This document shows positions 1 to 48,470 of a stretch of 64,000 nt of DNA, piece after piece. Origin of the DNA: Anomaloglossus baeobatrachus. Taxonomy: Eukaryota; Chordata; Amphibia; Anura; Aromobatidae. The notes beneath the pieces are model-generated. The model was not told the origin of the DNA and did no database searches. It was given only the letters and a program-made list of their open reading frames with translations. The position numbers and the translations under genes are program-made. Each line of letters begins with the position of its first letter. The stretch's first letter is position 1. The DNA lies in assembly GCF_048569485.1 (NCBI RefSeq), contig NC_134360.1:202828692-202892691 (forward strand), written 5' to 3'.

Positions 1-2
1 TA

Positions 3-212
3 AGAAAATAATGGATCCGTTACAAATGCAAGAATAATTGATGAATAAATAGCAATCAGTTACCTGATCTGTTCTCCATAGACTCCAATGTTAAAAAATT
101 GATCAAAAATCACTTAACAAAGGACAAAAAAGTTGTGTTTGCAGAACTTTTTAACACTGGATCTCTGCAGGATCCGACCTAACGGATGATTACTGGACAT
201 GTGGATGATCCG
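3..212. repeat. Diverged repeat copy (family also at 1000-1212)
   Basis: This stretch matches 1000-1212 in the same orientation. Shared blocks include GTTACAAATGCAAG, TCTCCATAGACTCCAATG and ACGGATGATTAC near the end. No coding content is seen. The family was not recognised; it looks like half of a foldback MITE. Confidence 0.6.
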
Positions 213-854
213 CTGACCCCAACCACACCAGATTGTCAATAAAGCCAATGGAATTGATGGAATTTGCAAACAAAAATGTAGAATTTCTGTCAATCTAAAA
301 ACTTGGAGCGGCTTTGATCTGCGGATTGTGGCTACTGTATACGTCTTGTGCTCTGTCTTGTAGGATAATCGGCCAAACACTTCATCACAATGGTGTGACA
401 ATGGAGCGAGCTGGATGACTGTGGATGACTCCTGATGATTCCCCATCACACACAATGCAGGTGAGGCGCTGACAGACCCTAGTGGGATCCACCTTCCATT
501 CTCCTCAGTGACACAACAGGACATGGGTGGGCCCCATATTGGATGCAGCATTGTCAGAGGCACAGCGGGGATGTGAAAGTGGAGTTGGATTGTTTGGGCA
601 GATCACAGCCAACTTCATCCTCGCTGCTGTTTAAAGGGAAATTCCTTTTGATGAGTCCTTTTCATCCCCCGGCTTCACAAATTGCTGAGTACCCCTCCCA
701 AAATGTGGATTCTGACTAGGGATTATTGTCACTTACTCTCCCTGACAGCGATCCACTTTTACTTTTCACTGGGTGAATAGCACCAAATATATTTTGCATG
801 GAGGACGGAGAATAGAATCTGCCACCCCCAAAAATAAGGGGCACCTCTGTCACA
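213..854. other. Non-coding, no feature recognised
   Basis: No exon-like open frame, RNA gene or clear repeat structure could be found here. The long minus-strand open frame over 114-563 has no recognisable domain. Confidence 0.5.
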
Positions 855-1215
855 GATACGTACTCATGTCCTGTAATCATCCATTAGAACAGATCCTGCA
901 GAGATCCACTGGTACAATCATTTCTGCAAGAGCCATTTTTTTAACATTATAATCAATGGAAAATTGATCTGTTAACAGATCACTATTTATTTAAGAAAAA
1001 AACAGATCTGTTACAAATGCAAGAAAAATAGATGACTAAATAGTTAATGGATCCGTTCTCCATAGACTCCAATGTTTAAAAAAACCCCCAAAAAAACGGA
1101 TCTGGCAGAAATCAGTTATTTAACAATGGACAAAAAAAAAGTTGTGTTTACACATTTTTTTTCCCCAACGGATCTCCGCAGGATCCACTCTAACGGATGA
1201 TTACAGGACATGAGA
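855..1215. repeat. Imperfect palindromic repeat
   Basis: The segment 865-985 read on the minus strand resembles 1080-1212 read on the plus strand (shared ATTACAGGACATGAG, TCTGCAGGATC and GATCTGTTA words). This gives two diverged arms around an AT-rich centre near 1000. It is the layout of an old foldback transposon. Confidence 0.5.
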
Positions 1216-1219
1216 ACTC

Positions 1220-1500
1220 AGCCTTAAAAAGAATCTGTCACGTGCTATAAAAATATAATTTTTGGATCTGGTGTAGATGCTGCCGTTCTCCTGAATTAGG
1301 TGTGGCTTTTCTTTGATCCATGCTCCTCTGCGTTCCCGAGATATAGCCCCCTCTTCTCTGTGTATGTGGAGTCAAGTGGGCGTGGAGAAGAGCTGGTGGC
1401 CAGGCCCACTTGACTAACAAGACTTAATTTACATACAAGAGGTGACCATATCTCAGGAATGAAGAGGCGCAGGAACAAAAGAAAACAATGTCATTGTAGT
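1220..1500. repeat. Short inverted repeat
   Basis: Words such as TCAAGTGGGC (about 1372) and its complement GCCCACTTGA (about 1405), and GAGATATAG paired with a TATCTCAGGAATG block, form two arms around a centre near 1390. Probably a small foldback element; family unknown. Confidence 0.45.
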
Positions 1501-1737
1501 TTTGCAGCCGAGTGATCGGCACAAAATCACAGAGATCTGACTGAGTTTGATCGGAGCTCACCAATGCAAGTCTATGGGTTAATGGAGAAAACTGCACAGC
1601 ACGTGGCTGCCATAGATCTGCTGTCTGATTTGCATGGACTGTTTGAAGCTGGAGAAACCTTCATCAGGTTTTTATTTATTTTCAGATGAAAAAAAGCTGA
1701 TCAAACGCTGACCAATCTATCATGGTTAAAACCAAGA

Positions 1738-4700
1738 GATGACACTCGGCTCACGCTCGCAGCAGATGACACTCGGCTCCTGCTCGCAGCAGATGTCACT
1801 CGGCTCACGCTCGCAGCAGATGACACTCGGCTCCTGCTCGCAGCAGATGACACTCGGCTCCTGCTCGCAGCAGATGACACTCGGCTCACGCTCGCAGCAG
1901 ATGACACTCGGCTCCTGCTCGCAGCAGATGTCACTCGGCTCACGTCCGCAGCAGATGACACTCTGCTCCTGCTCGCAGCAGATGTCACTCGGCTCACGCT
2001 CGCAGGAGATGACACTCGGCTCCTGCTCGCAGGAGATGACACTCGGCTTACGCTCGCAGCAGATGACACTCGGCTCCTGCTCGCAGCAGAGGACGTTCGG
2101 CTCACGCTTGCAGGAGATGACACTCGGCTCGCTCTCGCAGCAGATGACGCTCGGCTCACGCTCGCAGCAGATGACACTCGGCTCACGCTCGTAGGAGAAC
2201 ACGCTTGGCTCACGCTCGTAGGAGAACACGCTCGGCTCACGCCCGCAGCAGATGACGCTCAGCTCACGCTCGCAGCAGATGACACTCGGCTCACGCTCGT
2301 AGGAGAACACGCTCGGCTCACGCTCTCAGCAGATGACGCTCGGCTCACGCTCGTAGGAGAACACGCTCGGCTCGCGCTCTCAGCAGATGACACTTGGCTC
2401 ACGTTCGTAGGAGAACACGCTCGGCTCACGCCCGCAGCAGATGACGCTCGGCTCACGCTCGTAGGAGAACACGCTCGGCTCACGCTCTCAGCAGATGACG
2501 CTCGGCTCACGCTCGTAGGAGAACACGCTCGGCTCACGCTCTCAGCAGATGATGCTCGGCTCATGCTCGTAGGAGAACACGCTCGGCTCACGCTCGTAGG
2601 AGAACACGCTCAGCTCACGCCCGCAGCAGATGACGCTCGGCTCACGCTCGTAGGAGAACACGCTCGGCTCACGCCCGCAGCAGATGACGCTCGGCTCACG
2701 CTCGTAGGAGAACACGCTCGGCTCACGCTCTCAGCAGATGACGCTTGGCTCACGCTCGTAGGAGAACACGCTCGGCTCACGCTCTCAGCAGATGACACTC
2801 GGCTCACGCTCGTAGGAGAACACGCTCGGCTCACGCTCTCAGCAGATGATGCTCGGTTCACGCTCGTAGGAGAACACGCTCGGCTCACGCTCTCAGCAGA
2901 TGATGCTCGGCTGACGCTCGTGGGAGAACACGCTCGGCTCACGCTCGTAGGAGAACACGCTCGGCTCACGCCCGCAGCAGATGACGCTCGGCTCACGCTC
3001 TCAGCAGATGACGCTCAGCTCACGCTCGTAGGAGAACACGCTCGGCTCACGCTCTCAGCAGATGACACTCGGCTCACGCTCGTAGGAGAACACGCTCGGC
3101 TCACGCTCTCAGCAGATGATGCTCGGCTCACGCTCGTAGGAGAACACGCTCGGCTCACGCTCTCAGCAGATGATGCTCGGCTGACGCTCGTGGGAGAACA
3201 CGCTCGGCTCACGCTCGTAGGAGAACACGCTCGGCTCACGCTCTCAGCAGATGATGCTCGGCTGACGCTCGTGGGAGAACACGCTCGGCTCACGCTCGTA
3301 GGAGAACACGCTCGGCTCACGCCCGCAGCAGATGACGCTCGGCTCACGCTCTCAGCAGATGACGCTCGGCTCACGCTCGTAGAAGAACACGCTCGGCTCA
3401 CGCTCTCAGCAGATGACGCTCGGCTCACGCTCGTAGGAGAACACGCTGGGCTCACGCTCTCAGCAGATGATGCTTGGCTCACGCTCGTAGGAGAACACGC
3501 TCGGCTCACGCCCGCAGTAGATGACGCTCGGCTCACGCTCGTAGGAGAACACGCTGGGCTCACGCTCTCAGCAGATGACGCTCGGCTCACGCTCGTAGGA
3601 GAACACGCTCGGCTCACGCTCTCAGCAGATGACGCTCGGCTCACGCTCGTAGGAGAACACGCTCGGCTCACGCTCTCAGCAGATGACGCTCGGCTCACGT
3701 TCTCAGCAGATGACGCTCGGCTCACGCTTGTAGGAGAACACGCTCGGCTCACGCTCTCAGCAGATGACACTTGGCTCACGCTCGTAGGAGAACACGCTTG
3801 GCTCACGCCCGCAGCAGATGACGCTCGGCTCACGCTCGTAGGAGAACACGCTCGGCTCACGCTCTCATCAGATGACGCTCGGCTCACGCTCGTAGAAGAA
3901 CACGCTCGGCTCACGCTCTCAGCAGATGACGCTCGGCTCCCGCTCGTAGGAGAACACGCTCGGCTCACGCTCTCAGCAGATGATGCTTGGCTCACGCTCG
4001 TAGGAGAACACGCTCGGCTCACGCCCGCAGTAGATGACGCTCGGCTCACGCTCGTAGGAGAACACGCTGGGCTCACGCTCTCAGCAGATGACGCTCGGCT
4101 CACGCTCGTAGGAGAACACGCTCGGCTCACGCTCTCAGCAGATGACGCTCGGCTCACGCTCGTAGGAGAACACGCTCGGCTCACGCTCTCAGCAGATGAC
4201 GCTCGGCTCACGTTCTCAGCAGATGACGCTCGGCTCACGCTTGTAGGAGAACACGCTCGGCTCACGCTCTCAGCAGATGACACTTGGCTCACGCTCGTAG
4301 GAGAACACGCTTGGCTCACGCCCGCAGCAGGTGACGCTCGGCTCACGCTCGTAGGAGAACACGCTCGGCTCACGCTCTCATCAGATGATGCTCGGCTCAC
4401 GCTCGTAGGAGAACACGCTTGGCTCACGCTCTCAGCAGATGACACTTGGCTCACGCTCGTAGAACACGCTCGGCTCACGCCCGCAGCAGATGACGCTCGG
4501 CTCACGCTCGTAGGAGAACACGCTCGGCTCACGCTCTCAGCAGATGACGCTCGGCTCACGCTCGTAGGAGAACACGCTCGGCTCACGCTCTCAGCAGATG
4601 ACGCTCGGCTCACGTTCTCAGCAGATGACGCTCGGCTCACGTTCTCAGCAGATGACGCTCGGCTCACGCTTGTAGGAGAACACGCTCGGCTCACGCTCTC

Positions 4701-5955
4701 AGCAGATGACACTTGGCTCACGCTCGTAGGAGAACACGCTTGGCTCACGCCCGCAGCAGATGACGCTCGGCTCACGCTCGTAGGAGAACACGCTCGGCTC
4801 ACGCTCTCAGCAGATGATGCTCGGCTCACGCTCGTAGGAGATGACGCTCGGCTCACGCTCGCAGCAGATGACGCTCGGCTCACGCTCGTAGGAGATGACA
4901 CTCGGCTCACGCTCGTAGGAGAACACGCTCAGCTCACGCTCGCAGCAGATGACACTCGGCTCACGCTCGCAGCAGATGACGCTCGGCTCACGCTCGTAGG
5001 AGATGACACTCGGCTCACGCTCGTAGGAGAACACGCTCGGCTCACGCTCTCAGTAGATGACACTTGGCTCACGCTCGTAGGAGAACACACTCGGCTCACG
5101 CCCGCAGCAGATGACGCTCGGCTCACGCTCGTAGGAGAACACGCTCGGCTCCCGCTCTCAGCAGATGATGCTCGGCTCACGCTCGTAGGAGATGACGCTC
5201 GGCTCACGGTCGCAGCAGATGACGCTCGGCTCACGCTCGTAGGAGATGACACTCGGCTCACGCTCGTAGGAGAACACGCTCGGCTCACGCTCGCAGCAGA
5301 TGACGCTCGGCTCACGCTCGTAGGAGATGACGCTCGGCTCACGCTCGTAGGAGAACACGCTCGGCTCACGCTGGCAGCAGATGACGCTCGGCTCACGCTC
5401 GTAGGAGAACACGCTCGGCTCGCTCTCGCAGCAGATGACGCTCGGCTCACGCTCGTAGGAGAACACGCTCGGCTCGCTCTCGCAGCAGATGACGCTCGGC
5501 TCACGCTCGTAGGAGAACACGCTCGGCTCACGCTCGCAGCACATGACGCTCGGCTCACGCTCGCAGCAGATGACGCTCGGCTCACGCTCGCAGCAGATGA
5601 CGCTCGGCTCACGCTCGCAGCAGATGACGCTCGGCTCACGCTCGCAGCAGATGACGCTCGGCTCACGCTCGTAGGAGAACACGCTCGGCTCACGCTCGCA
5701 GCAGATGACGCTCGGCTCACGCTCGCAGCAGATGACGCTCGGCTCACGCTCGCAGCAGATGACGCTCGGCTCACGCTCGCAGCAGATGACGCTCGGCTCA
5801 CGCTCGCAGCAGATGACGCTCGGCTCACGCTCGCAGCAGATGACGCTCGGCTCACGCTCGCAGCAGATGACGCTCGGCTCACGCTCGTAGGAGAACACGC
5901 TCGGCTCACGCTCGCAGCACATGACGCTCGGCTCACGCTCGCAGCAGATGACGCT
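1738..5955. repeat. 27-bp CpG-rich minisatellite, about 155 copies
   Basis: A 27-bp unit is repeated head to tail for 4.2 kb. Its core words are GATGACGCTCGGCTCACG and CTCGCAGCA. A second variant replaces the CAGCAGATGAC part by GTAGGAGAACAC, and the two alternate over much of the array. Each unit has about four CpGs, so the block holds roughly 600. Rare variants recur exactly 513 bp apart (CCCGCAGTAG at 3511 and 4024; CGTTCTCAGC at 3698 and 4211), so 19 units were duplicated as a higher-order block. One unit near 4459 lacks 3 bp. Because 27 is a multiple of three, most frames stay open; this is not evidence of a gene. The array ends about 510 bp before the CNN3 start codon. Confidence 0.97.
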
Positions 5956-6169
5956 TGGCATACGGATGGCATACAGTTGCTAGGTAGAAAAACATCGCAC
6001 AGTCGCATAGCACTTGCATGATATATGGAACACTAAATGGATTCACTCGTCCAACTTGCAGATTCCTCTTTAGCTTCAGAGCTGAAATCCACATTCTATC
6101 CCGAGCGGGGAAGGAAGGGTTAACGATGGGAAAGTTTCGATCCGACAAACAATCCAGCAATCTCTTCAA
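5956..6169. other. Short unique spacer before CNN3 promoter
   Basis: Non-repetitive sequence between the minisatellite and the GC-rich promoter region. No motif is assigned. Confidence 0.4.
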
Positions 6170-6465
6170 GGCGATAACCAATCACAGAGCGCTTTCACTT
6201 TACCCACGCCCTTCTCACAAAGCGCTGGGTTCTAATTGGCTGAGAAGCGTCATCCCTGTAACGCGAACGGATACGCCCACCTCCGCCGAATGGGCACGCC
6301 TACCTCTGGTGAGGGTCACGCCCCTGTGGTGAAGGCCACGCCCCTCGCGGTCCCTTGTTGGCGCAGACGCTAGAAGGTTCTGTTCGCTCCGGGAGTTCAG
6401 TGTCGGAGCCGCTGCCGGAGACCAGTGACCCGGACACCGTGCGTGACAGCAAGAGGGCGGACGAC
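6170..6465 (+). promoter_or_regulatory. CNN3: Putative CNN3 promoter and 5' UTR
   Basis: GC- and CpG-rich sequence directly before the CNN3 start codon. A CCAAT box lies at 6178-6182 and an inverted one (ATTGG) at 6235-6239. Several CACGCC/GCCCAC boxes, typical of Sp/KLF sites, lie at about 6270-6350. No TATA box or convincing serum-response CArG box was seen, so a CpG-type promoter with dispersed starts is inferred. The transcription start was not located. Confidence 0.55.
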
Positions 6466-43661
<37,196 letters not shown>

Positions 43662-44329
43662 AGATTAGTCTACTCAGTATTAGTTCCTTATTTTATTCAA
43701 TGAAGACCAAGCTAGCCTTGTGTAATTTTATGTCTTCCCTAAAACACTACTATGCTTTAATATGGAAAGAAAATTTGCCTTATGTACATTCCTTTTTTTT
43801 TTTTTTTGCCTTTTGTATCCCTAGTTGCCTTCTAGTGCTGAGACTGAGGTTGTTCTGTGGCGTATCCAAGAATTGTGTATGAAGTAAAAAGGAAAACTGT
43901 GAATAATGACGAGAGGTTGTACAGTTACATAGTGACGCATGTGAGGATCACAGTTCTGCACTACTAAACTATTATTTAAATGGCCATTAATTCATCAGAA
44001 TATCAATAGCAGAGATGAGTTGTTTTTTTTTTTTTACTTCTTCTTTTTAAAACTTTTGGATAGCCTATTTTTTTTTTTTTCTTTTGTAGCAAGAATGTGG
44101 AGCCATCGTCTATATGTAGAAGGTAGCCATGAGCATAAAGCAAAGCCCATAGTGAGATACAAGGTATCTTAACTTGTTCCTACCCTCTAAATCCCATATA
44201 TAAAGGCCTAAACCAGTCATTCCACCACTCCTGGTCAGGGCAATTATATAAAACTGGAGTATAGGACACCAAAACTCAGAATGCATTCCCATTTTTATAC
44301 ATATTTTTTTTTTGATAAGCTGTAGTAAG

Positions 44330-44690
44330 TTCAGTTAATTTTAATGTAGCGTGTTATAGAGGAGGAGGAGTTGAGCAGATTGATATATGGTTTGTGGGAA
44401 AAGATACAATATAACTGTAAAGCTCTGAATTTTGTGATTAGGAGTCCAATGGGCGGAGCTATCTCTGGATAGTCCTTAAGGGAATGCTGTGAGTAACTGA
44501 TTAGGACGGCCTACCGGATTTCCATAGGACGGCCTACCGGAGATGACAAGTACAACAGGACAGATTTGATAGGGGAGACTTCATTTTTTTCAGTGCTTGT
44601 GGTACAACATAAAGGGGCCAAGACTCCTTAAAGGGAGGGGCAAATTAGTGATAGATTTAGGATAGGAGTGGTGCCACAAACATAATCATG
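44330..44690. repeat. Repeat remnant inside the inferred CNN3 3' UTR
   Basis: The words GTGTTATAGAGGAGGAGGAG and GAGCAGATTGATATATGG closely match a repeat at 24345-24390 in intron 1 (GCATGTTATAGAGAAGCTGA, AGAATGATATATGG). This points to a dispersed repeat inserted in the UTR. Confidence 0.45.
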
Positions 44691-45643
44691 CCTGACTGGA
44701 GCACCATAGAAATGAAGCTTGTATATATGTATATTTTGAATCTTGCATATTTTACCAGAAACTGCTTATCTATCAGAACTATTCCCCGTAGTAAAGATTC
44801 CACTTTAGTTTCCAAAACTGCACTGGGATAATTCGGGGCTGACTGGACTGGTGACTATGGACGACTTTGGTATAGGATGAAGCTTCCTGGGAACCCTTTA
44901 CGCCAGATTTCTTGCTTCTCGGTGATCTTATTCTAGATATACTGGGAGGGTCATCATTGCTGAATTAATAGAATATTTCTTCTATTCAGTAACTGGATTT
45001 TTCACAAAGCTTGGCTGATGGTGGCATATGTTATATAATGCATACCAGTAGGGGGCGGCGTTCAGACTTCACGCTCTATAGTAATAGCTAATGCAGGAAT
45101 GACATGGCAAAATGCCAATTATTGTCCTCTGCTGTACACAAAAAGGCCACTTTCGCAGCCCATAGACTCAGTATTTCCACATTGAACAGTTTGTATTTTA
45201 CAGGCATCTCGCCCTTTCGGCTTCCTGTGTACACACATTCCACAATGTAAATGGAAATTCATGTTCCAGCTTGGCGGGCTGGCACGCATGGTTGAAGGCT
45301 ATGGCAGGTGAGGGACCACATTCTCAGCGATGCAGAACATAATGCCCCCTTGATGCTGCTGTGCCGGAGTTGGCAACAAAATCCTGCGCGTTCTTAATCT
45401 GCTCTGCAATGCTTAACTTGTCATTAAAAGGGAGCGTCTCCAAGAGTCTAGGACCGTGCAGACGTCTTAATGTTACCACGGCTCGGAAGTCTTATGTCAG
45501 CGAGTCTTTTCAGCATAAAGGATTGACAGTGCATTTACATTTTGTCTGTGCCATATCGTACCCATGTAGGTGTGCTTTGTTTCATTTATGTGTATTTATT
45601 GTCACATTTCTCAGCATAAACTGATCCCAATGTATTTTTTATA

Positions 45644-45649
45644 AATAAA
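45644..45649 (+). terminator. CNN3: Poly(A) signal AATAAA, proximal candidate
   Basis: AATAAA lies in an AT-rich stretch and is followed within 20 bases by a long T run that could act as the downstream element. Confidence 0.5.
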
Positions 45650-45762
45650 TTTTGATATTTTTTTTTTTTCCTGAACGTTACATTTGTTCTGATCTCATTT
45701 TGTGCTTTTGTTAATCTCTTCTAGTACATTGTGGTGCCAAGATTCAAAGAAACACAGATTTC

Positions 45763-45768
45763 AATAAA
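45763..45768 (+). terminator. CNN3: Poly(A) signal AATAAA, distal candidate
   Basis: AATAAA is followed about 15-20 bases later by AAGGTGTTTTTTTTAATT, a GU/U-rich downstream element. It is the last good signal before a T2-like transposon begins at 45840. Confidence 0.55.
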
Positions 45769-45839
45769 ACATGCATAAAAGCAAGGTGTTTTTTTTAATT
45801 TTTTGATTAGTAATAAAAACCCTGGAGCGCTAACATTAA

Positions 45840-46308
45840 AGTGCACCAATCAGCTGGATTTTCCTATATAACCTAAAGCCAGTGCTATACTGGCACTATC
45901 AGGCTGATTGTAAACATACCTCTTTAGTTGTGAGATCGGATGTATAGTTTTTGAAACACAAGCTAAGTTTGTGAAATGTACAGCTTTTTGATTGGCGGCA
46001 GCAGCTGCTGTTCCTCCCCTTTTAGTTCTGCCAATTCCATTATAGCTGTTTACTAATGGTTGTGGCTATATCCCAGTGGCTAGAAGGACCTTGGGCGTGA
46101 TGATGTTTCCTGCCATCCACTATAATGATACAAAGGGGGCTTTGTTCTGGCTCTGACATGTATTGAGCACTTGTGACAACTTCTGCCTTCCAGACAGAAA
46201 TTTTGGGGCACAAGGTGATGCTCATAGAGGGTAAGTATAAGACTGGTGCTTTAAATGAAGTCTCCTCTCTAGCACTGGGGGGGAAAAAAACCCAGCTGGA
46301 GTGGTGCT
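45840..46308. mobile_element. T2-like element with TTAA flanks
   Basis: TTAA at 45836-45839 and 46309-46312. The ends AGTGCACCAATCAGCTGG and CCAGCTGGAGTGGTGCTTT are inverted. Same subfamily as 41384 and 47330. Confidence 0.7.
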
Positions 46309-46312
46309 TTAA

Positions 46313-47325
46313 AGGTTTGGTGGTCCTAATGTGGACAACATACAGGTATTACAAATTTGGGCAACTGCCTCGATGACAGTACCCAGTTTGACCAGCAGGT
46401 CTCCTCAACTTACTTGTATGTACCACTGAAGCAAGTAGTTCTGGAAACCTTTCATCAGGCTAGGAGCTGCCATCTGAGCCAAGTGTTACAGTAGTGAGAA
46501 CACAGCTTAGACACCCTCAATGTCAAATGCCGAGTAAAACTAACCATTGTGATATCCTCATGGAGTAAGGTTAGTCACTTTTGTATGTTTCTAGCTATGT
46601 TCATGTTTGGAGAGAATATGCACCTAATGTCATATAAAGCAGCGATTGCCCCGGTAGTGGTGGCATTTTTAGCCTTTGATCAGGAGGCATTTACAGAGTA
46701 ACTATTCGGAGGCTAGGTAGATTGGTTTCTTTACTGTACAAACATTTACTGATGATCCTCTGGCCTTGGATGGTAATGAATGAATCTCTGGTATGTGAGG
46801 AATTCTCCTGCATAAATACAGCCGCTTTATATAAAAATAAACCTACCTCAGTTTATAACCACGGGTCATGGTGTTTGTCCATCAGCAAGAATCCTACAGG
46901 AAACCTGGCAATCTGTTCCTCATGGAAAATGTATGGTCTGTGCAGCGTTTATCCGGGGGCTAGAGGGTGTACGGTTATTGCACTGGCAGTGCGCACACAT
47001 ACAGGCTTAGTGAGGGGGGAGAGCACTTCATAGAATGAATAATTCATTAAGGTAAGCATGTTTTATAGCAAAGCTTTTTTTTTTTTATTATAAAGAAAGT
47101 CAAGTGCAGAGCATAGCTTGCACAGCTCTAACTGTGAGCATGGGTGCAGTAAGCAGTCAATCAAAATGAGTGCGCCGTATATATGTGAGGGTCTAAGTGT
47201 GTATGGAACCCTTTGGTCATATTAAGCGTGCACAGAAGGCTCCTCAAGCGTAGAATTTTATTTATTTTTTTTGCCAAAAGAAAAACTATACTACAGCTAT
47301 ATGTCTTGTGGTCTTTTTTTGTCCT
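46313..47325. other. Flank downstream of CNN3, no feature recognised
   Basis: Complex non-coding sequence with no exon-like frame. Confidence 0.4.
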
Positions 47326-47329
47326 TTAA

Positions 47330-48029
47330 AGTAGTGAAAGCGCACCAGTCACCAGGATTTTCCGATATAACTTAAAGCCAGTGCTATACTGGCACTATCA
47401 GGCTGATTCTATACATACCTTTTAGTTGTCAGGTCAGATGTAAAGGTTTTGAAACACAAGCAAGTAAAGTTTGTAAAACGAGCAGCTTTTTGAATGACAG
47501 CAGCTGCCGATCAGCTGATAGGGGGCAAGAACAACTATGAAACTCCAGCTACCTGTCCATCCTCCCCCTGTTAGTAAAACTATTCTATAATAGAATTAGC
47601 ATAAATAACTGACTAGAAGGACCTGTGCTGATGTCATACCCATGTGACCAGAAAGGGTGGGGCCTTAGCCAACAAATGTTGCTTTCTAGTATCAGCAAAG
47701 GCCCCACCCATTCTGGTCACATGGGTATGACATCAGCACAGGTCCTTCTAGTCAGTTAGTAAAACTATTCTATAATAGAATTAGCATAAATAACAGGGGG
47801 AAGATGGACAGGTAAGGGGGCAAGAACAACTATGAAACCCAAGCTATCAGCTGACCGGTAGCTGCTGTCATTCAAAAAAACTGTTCATTTTACAATCTTT
47901 ACTTGCTAGTGTTTCAAAACCTATACATCCTAGCTGACAACTAAAGGTATGTATAGAATCAGCATGGTAGTGCCAGTATAGCACTGGATTTCGATTATAT
48001 AGAGAAATTCTGCTGATTGGTGTGCTATA
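47330..48029. mobile_element. T2-like palindrome with a flipped 40-bp segment
   Basis: Starts after TTAA (47326-47329); the right end is near GATTGGTGTGC. The arms of about 340 bp are inverted around about 47680, with shared words such as GATGTCATACCCATGTGACC. Within them a 40-bp block lies in the same orientation at 47570-47609 and 47755-47794. No coding part. Confidence 0.75.
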
Positions 48030-48334
48030 AGTCTCCTATATAGCCATTCAAGTGCTTTAGGTAGCATTTGGGAGGTGACACTCCCTTTACTGTAACCTCA
48101 CATAGTTCAAATGTGCTTCCATATAAATTGACGTAATGCTAAAGTTCACACGAGACATTTTCGCCATCATGGATAAGCTCGAGATCATCATGTACCTTGC
48201 CAAGGGTCACCAAAATTGTAACTCCAACTATATGGACCAGAAGCCATAAACACTAATAATTATATGCATATCCACAAATAGGAAGAATTGTAGTACCAGG
48301 CAGATCTGTGCCTGGTGAACACACTACGTACATT
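48030..48334. other. No feature recognised
   Basis: Complex non-coding sequence. Confidence 0.4.
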
Positions 48335-48470
48335 ATTATAGCACTTTGCATATGAAAAGGGGTACATGTACAATAATCACGAACACTACAAGGCACAGAT
48401 TGGCTCAGGAGGAGAGACAGGACCCTGCCCACAAGGGCTCACAGTCTACAAGTACATGGCATTAGCGTGA
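48335..48470 (-). mobile_element. Fragment of the 13270-13890 LINE-like repeat
   Basis: TTATAGCACTTTGCATATGA, AAGGCACAGATTGG, GGAGGAGAGACAGGACCCTG and GGGCTCACAGTCTACA match 13300-13440 in the same orientation. Confidence 0.6.

Larger units (their letters stand above)
43662..45785 (+). other. CNN3: CNN3 3' UTR (end inferred)
   Basis: The AT-rich sequence after the stop has no coding content. The first 100 bases (TTATTCAATGAAGACCAAGC and on) look like conserved calponin 3 3' UTR. The nearest good poly(A) signals are at 45644 and 45763, so a UTR of about 2.1 kb is inferred. A repeat-like piece at 44330-44690 sits inside. An earlier, weaker end cannot be excluded. Confidence 0.6.

Noticed and set aside
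114-563. 149-codon minus-strand frame as a host gene
   Set aside because: No recognisable domain and no splice or codon pattern; it begins in the middle of a repeat.
2563-6021. Open frame of 1152 codons
   Set aside because: It is the 27-bp minisatellite read in one frame. The unit is a multiple of three, several other frames and the other strand are also open, and variation between units changes residues freely (Ala/Thr, Arg/Trp). The last codons run into unrelated sequence.
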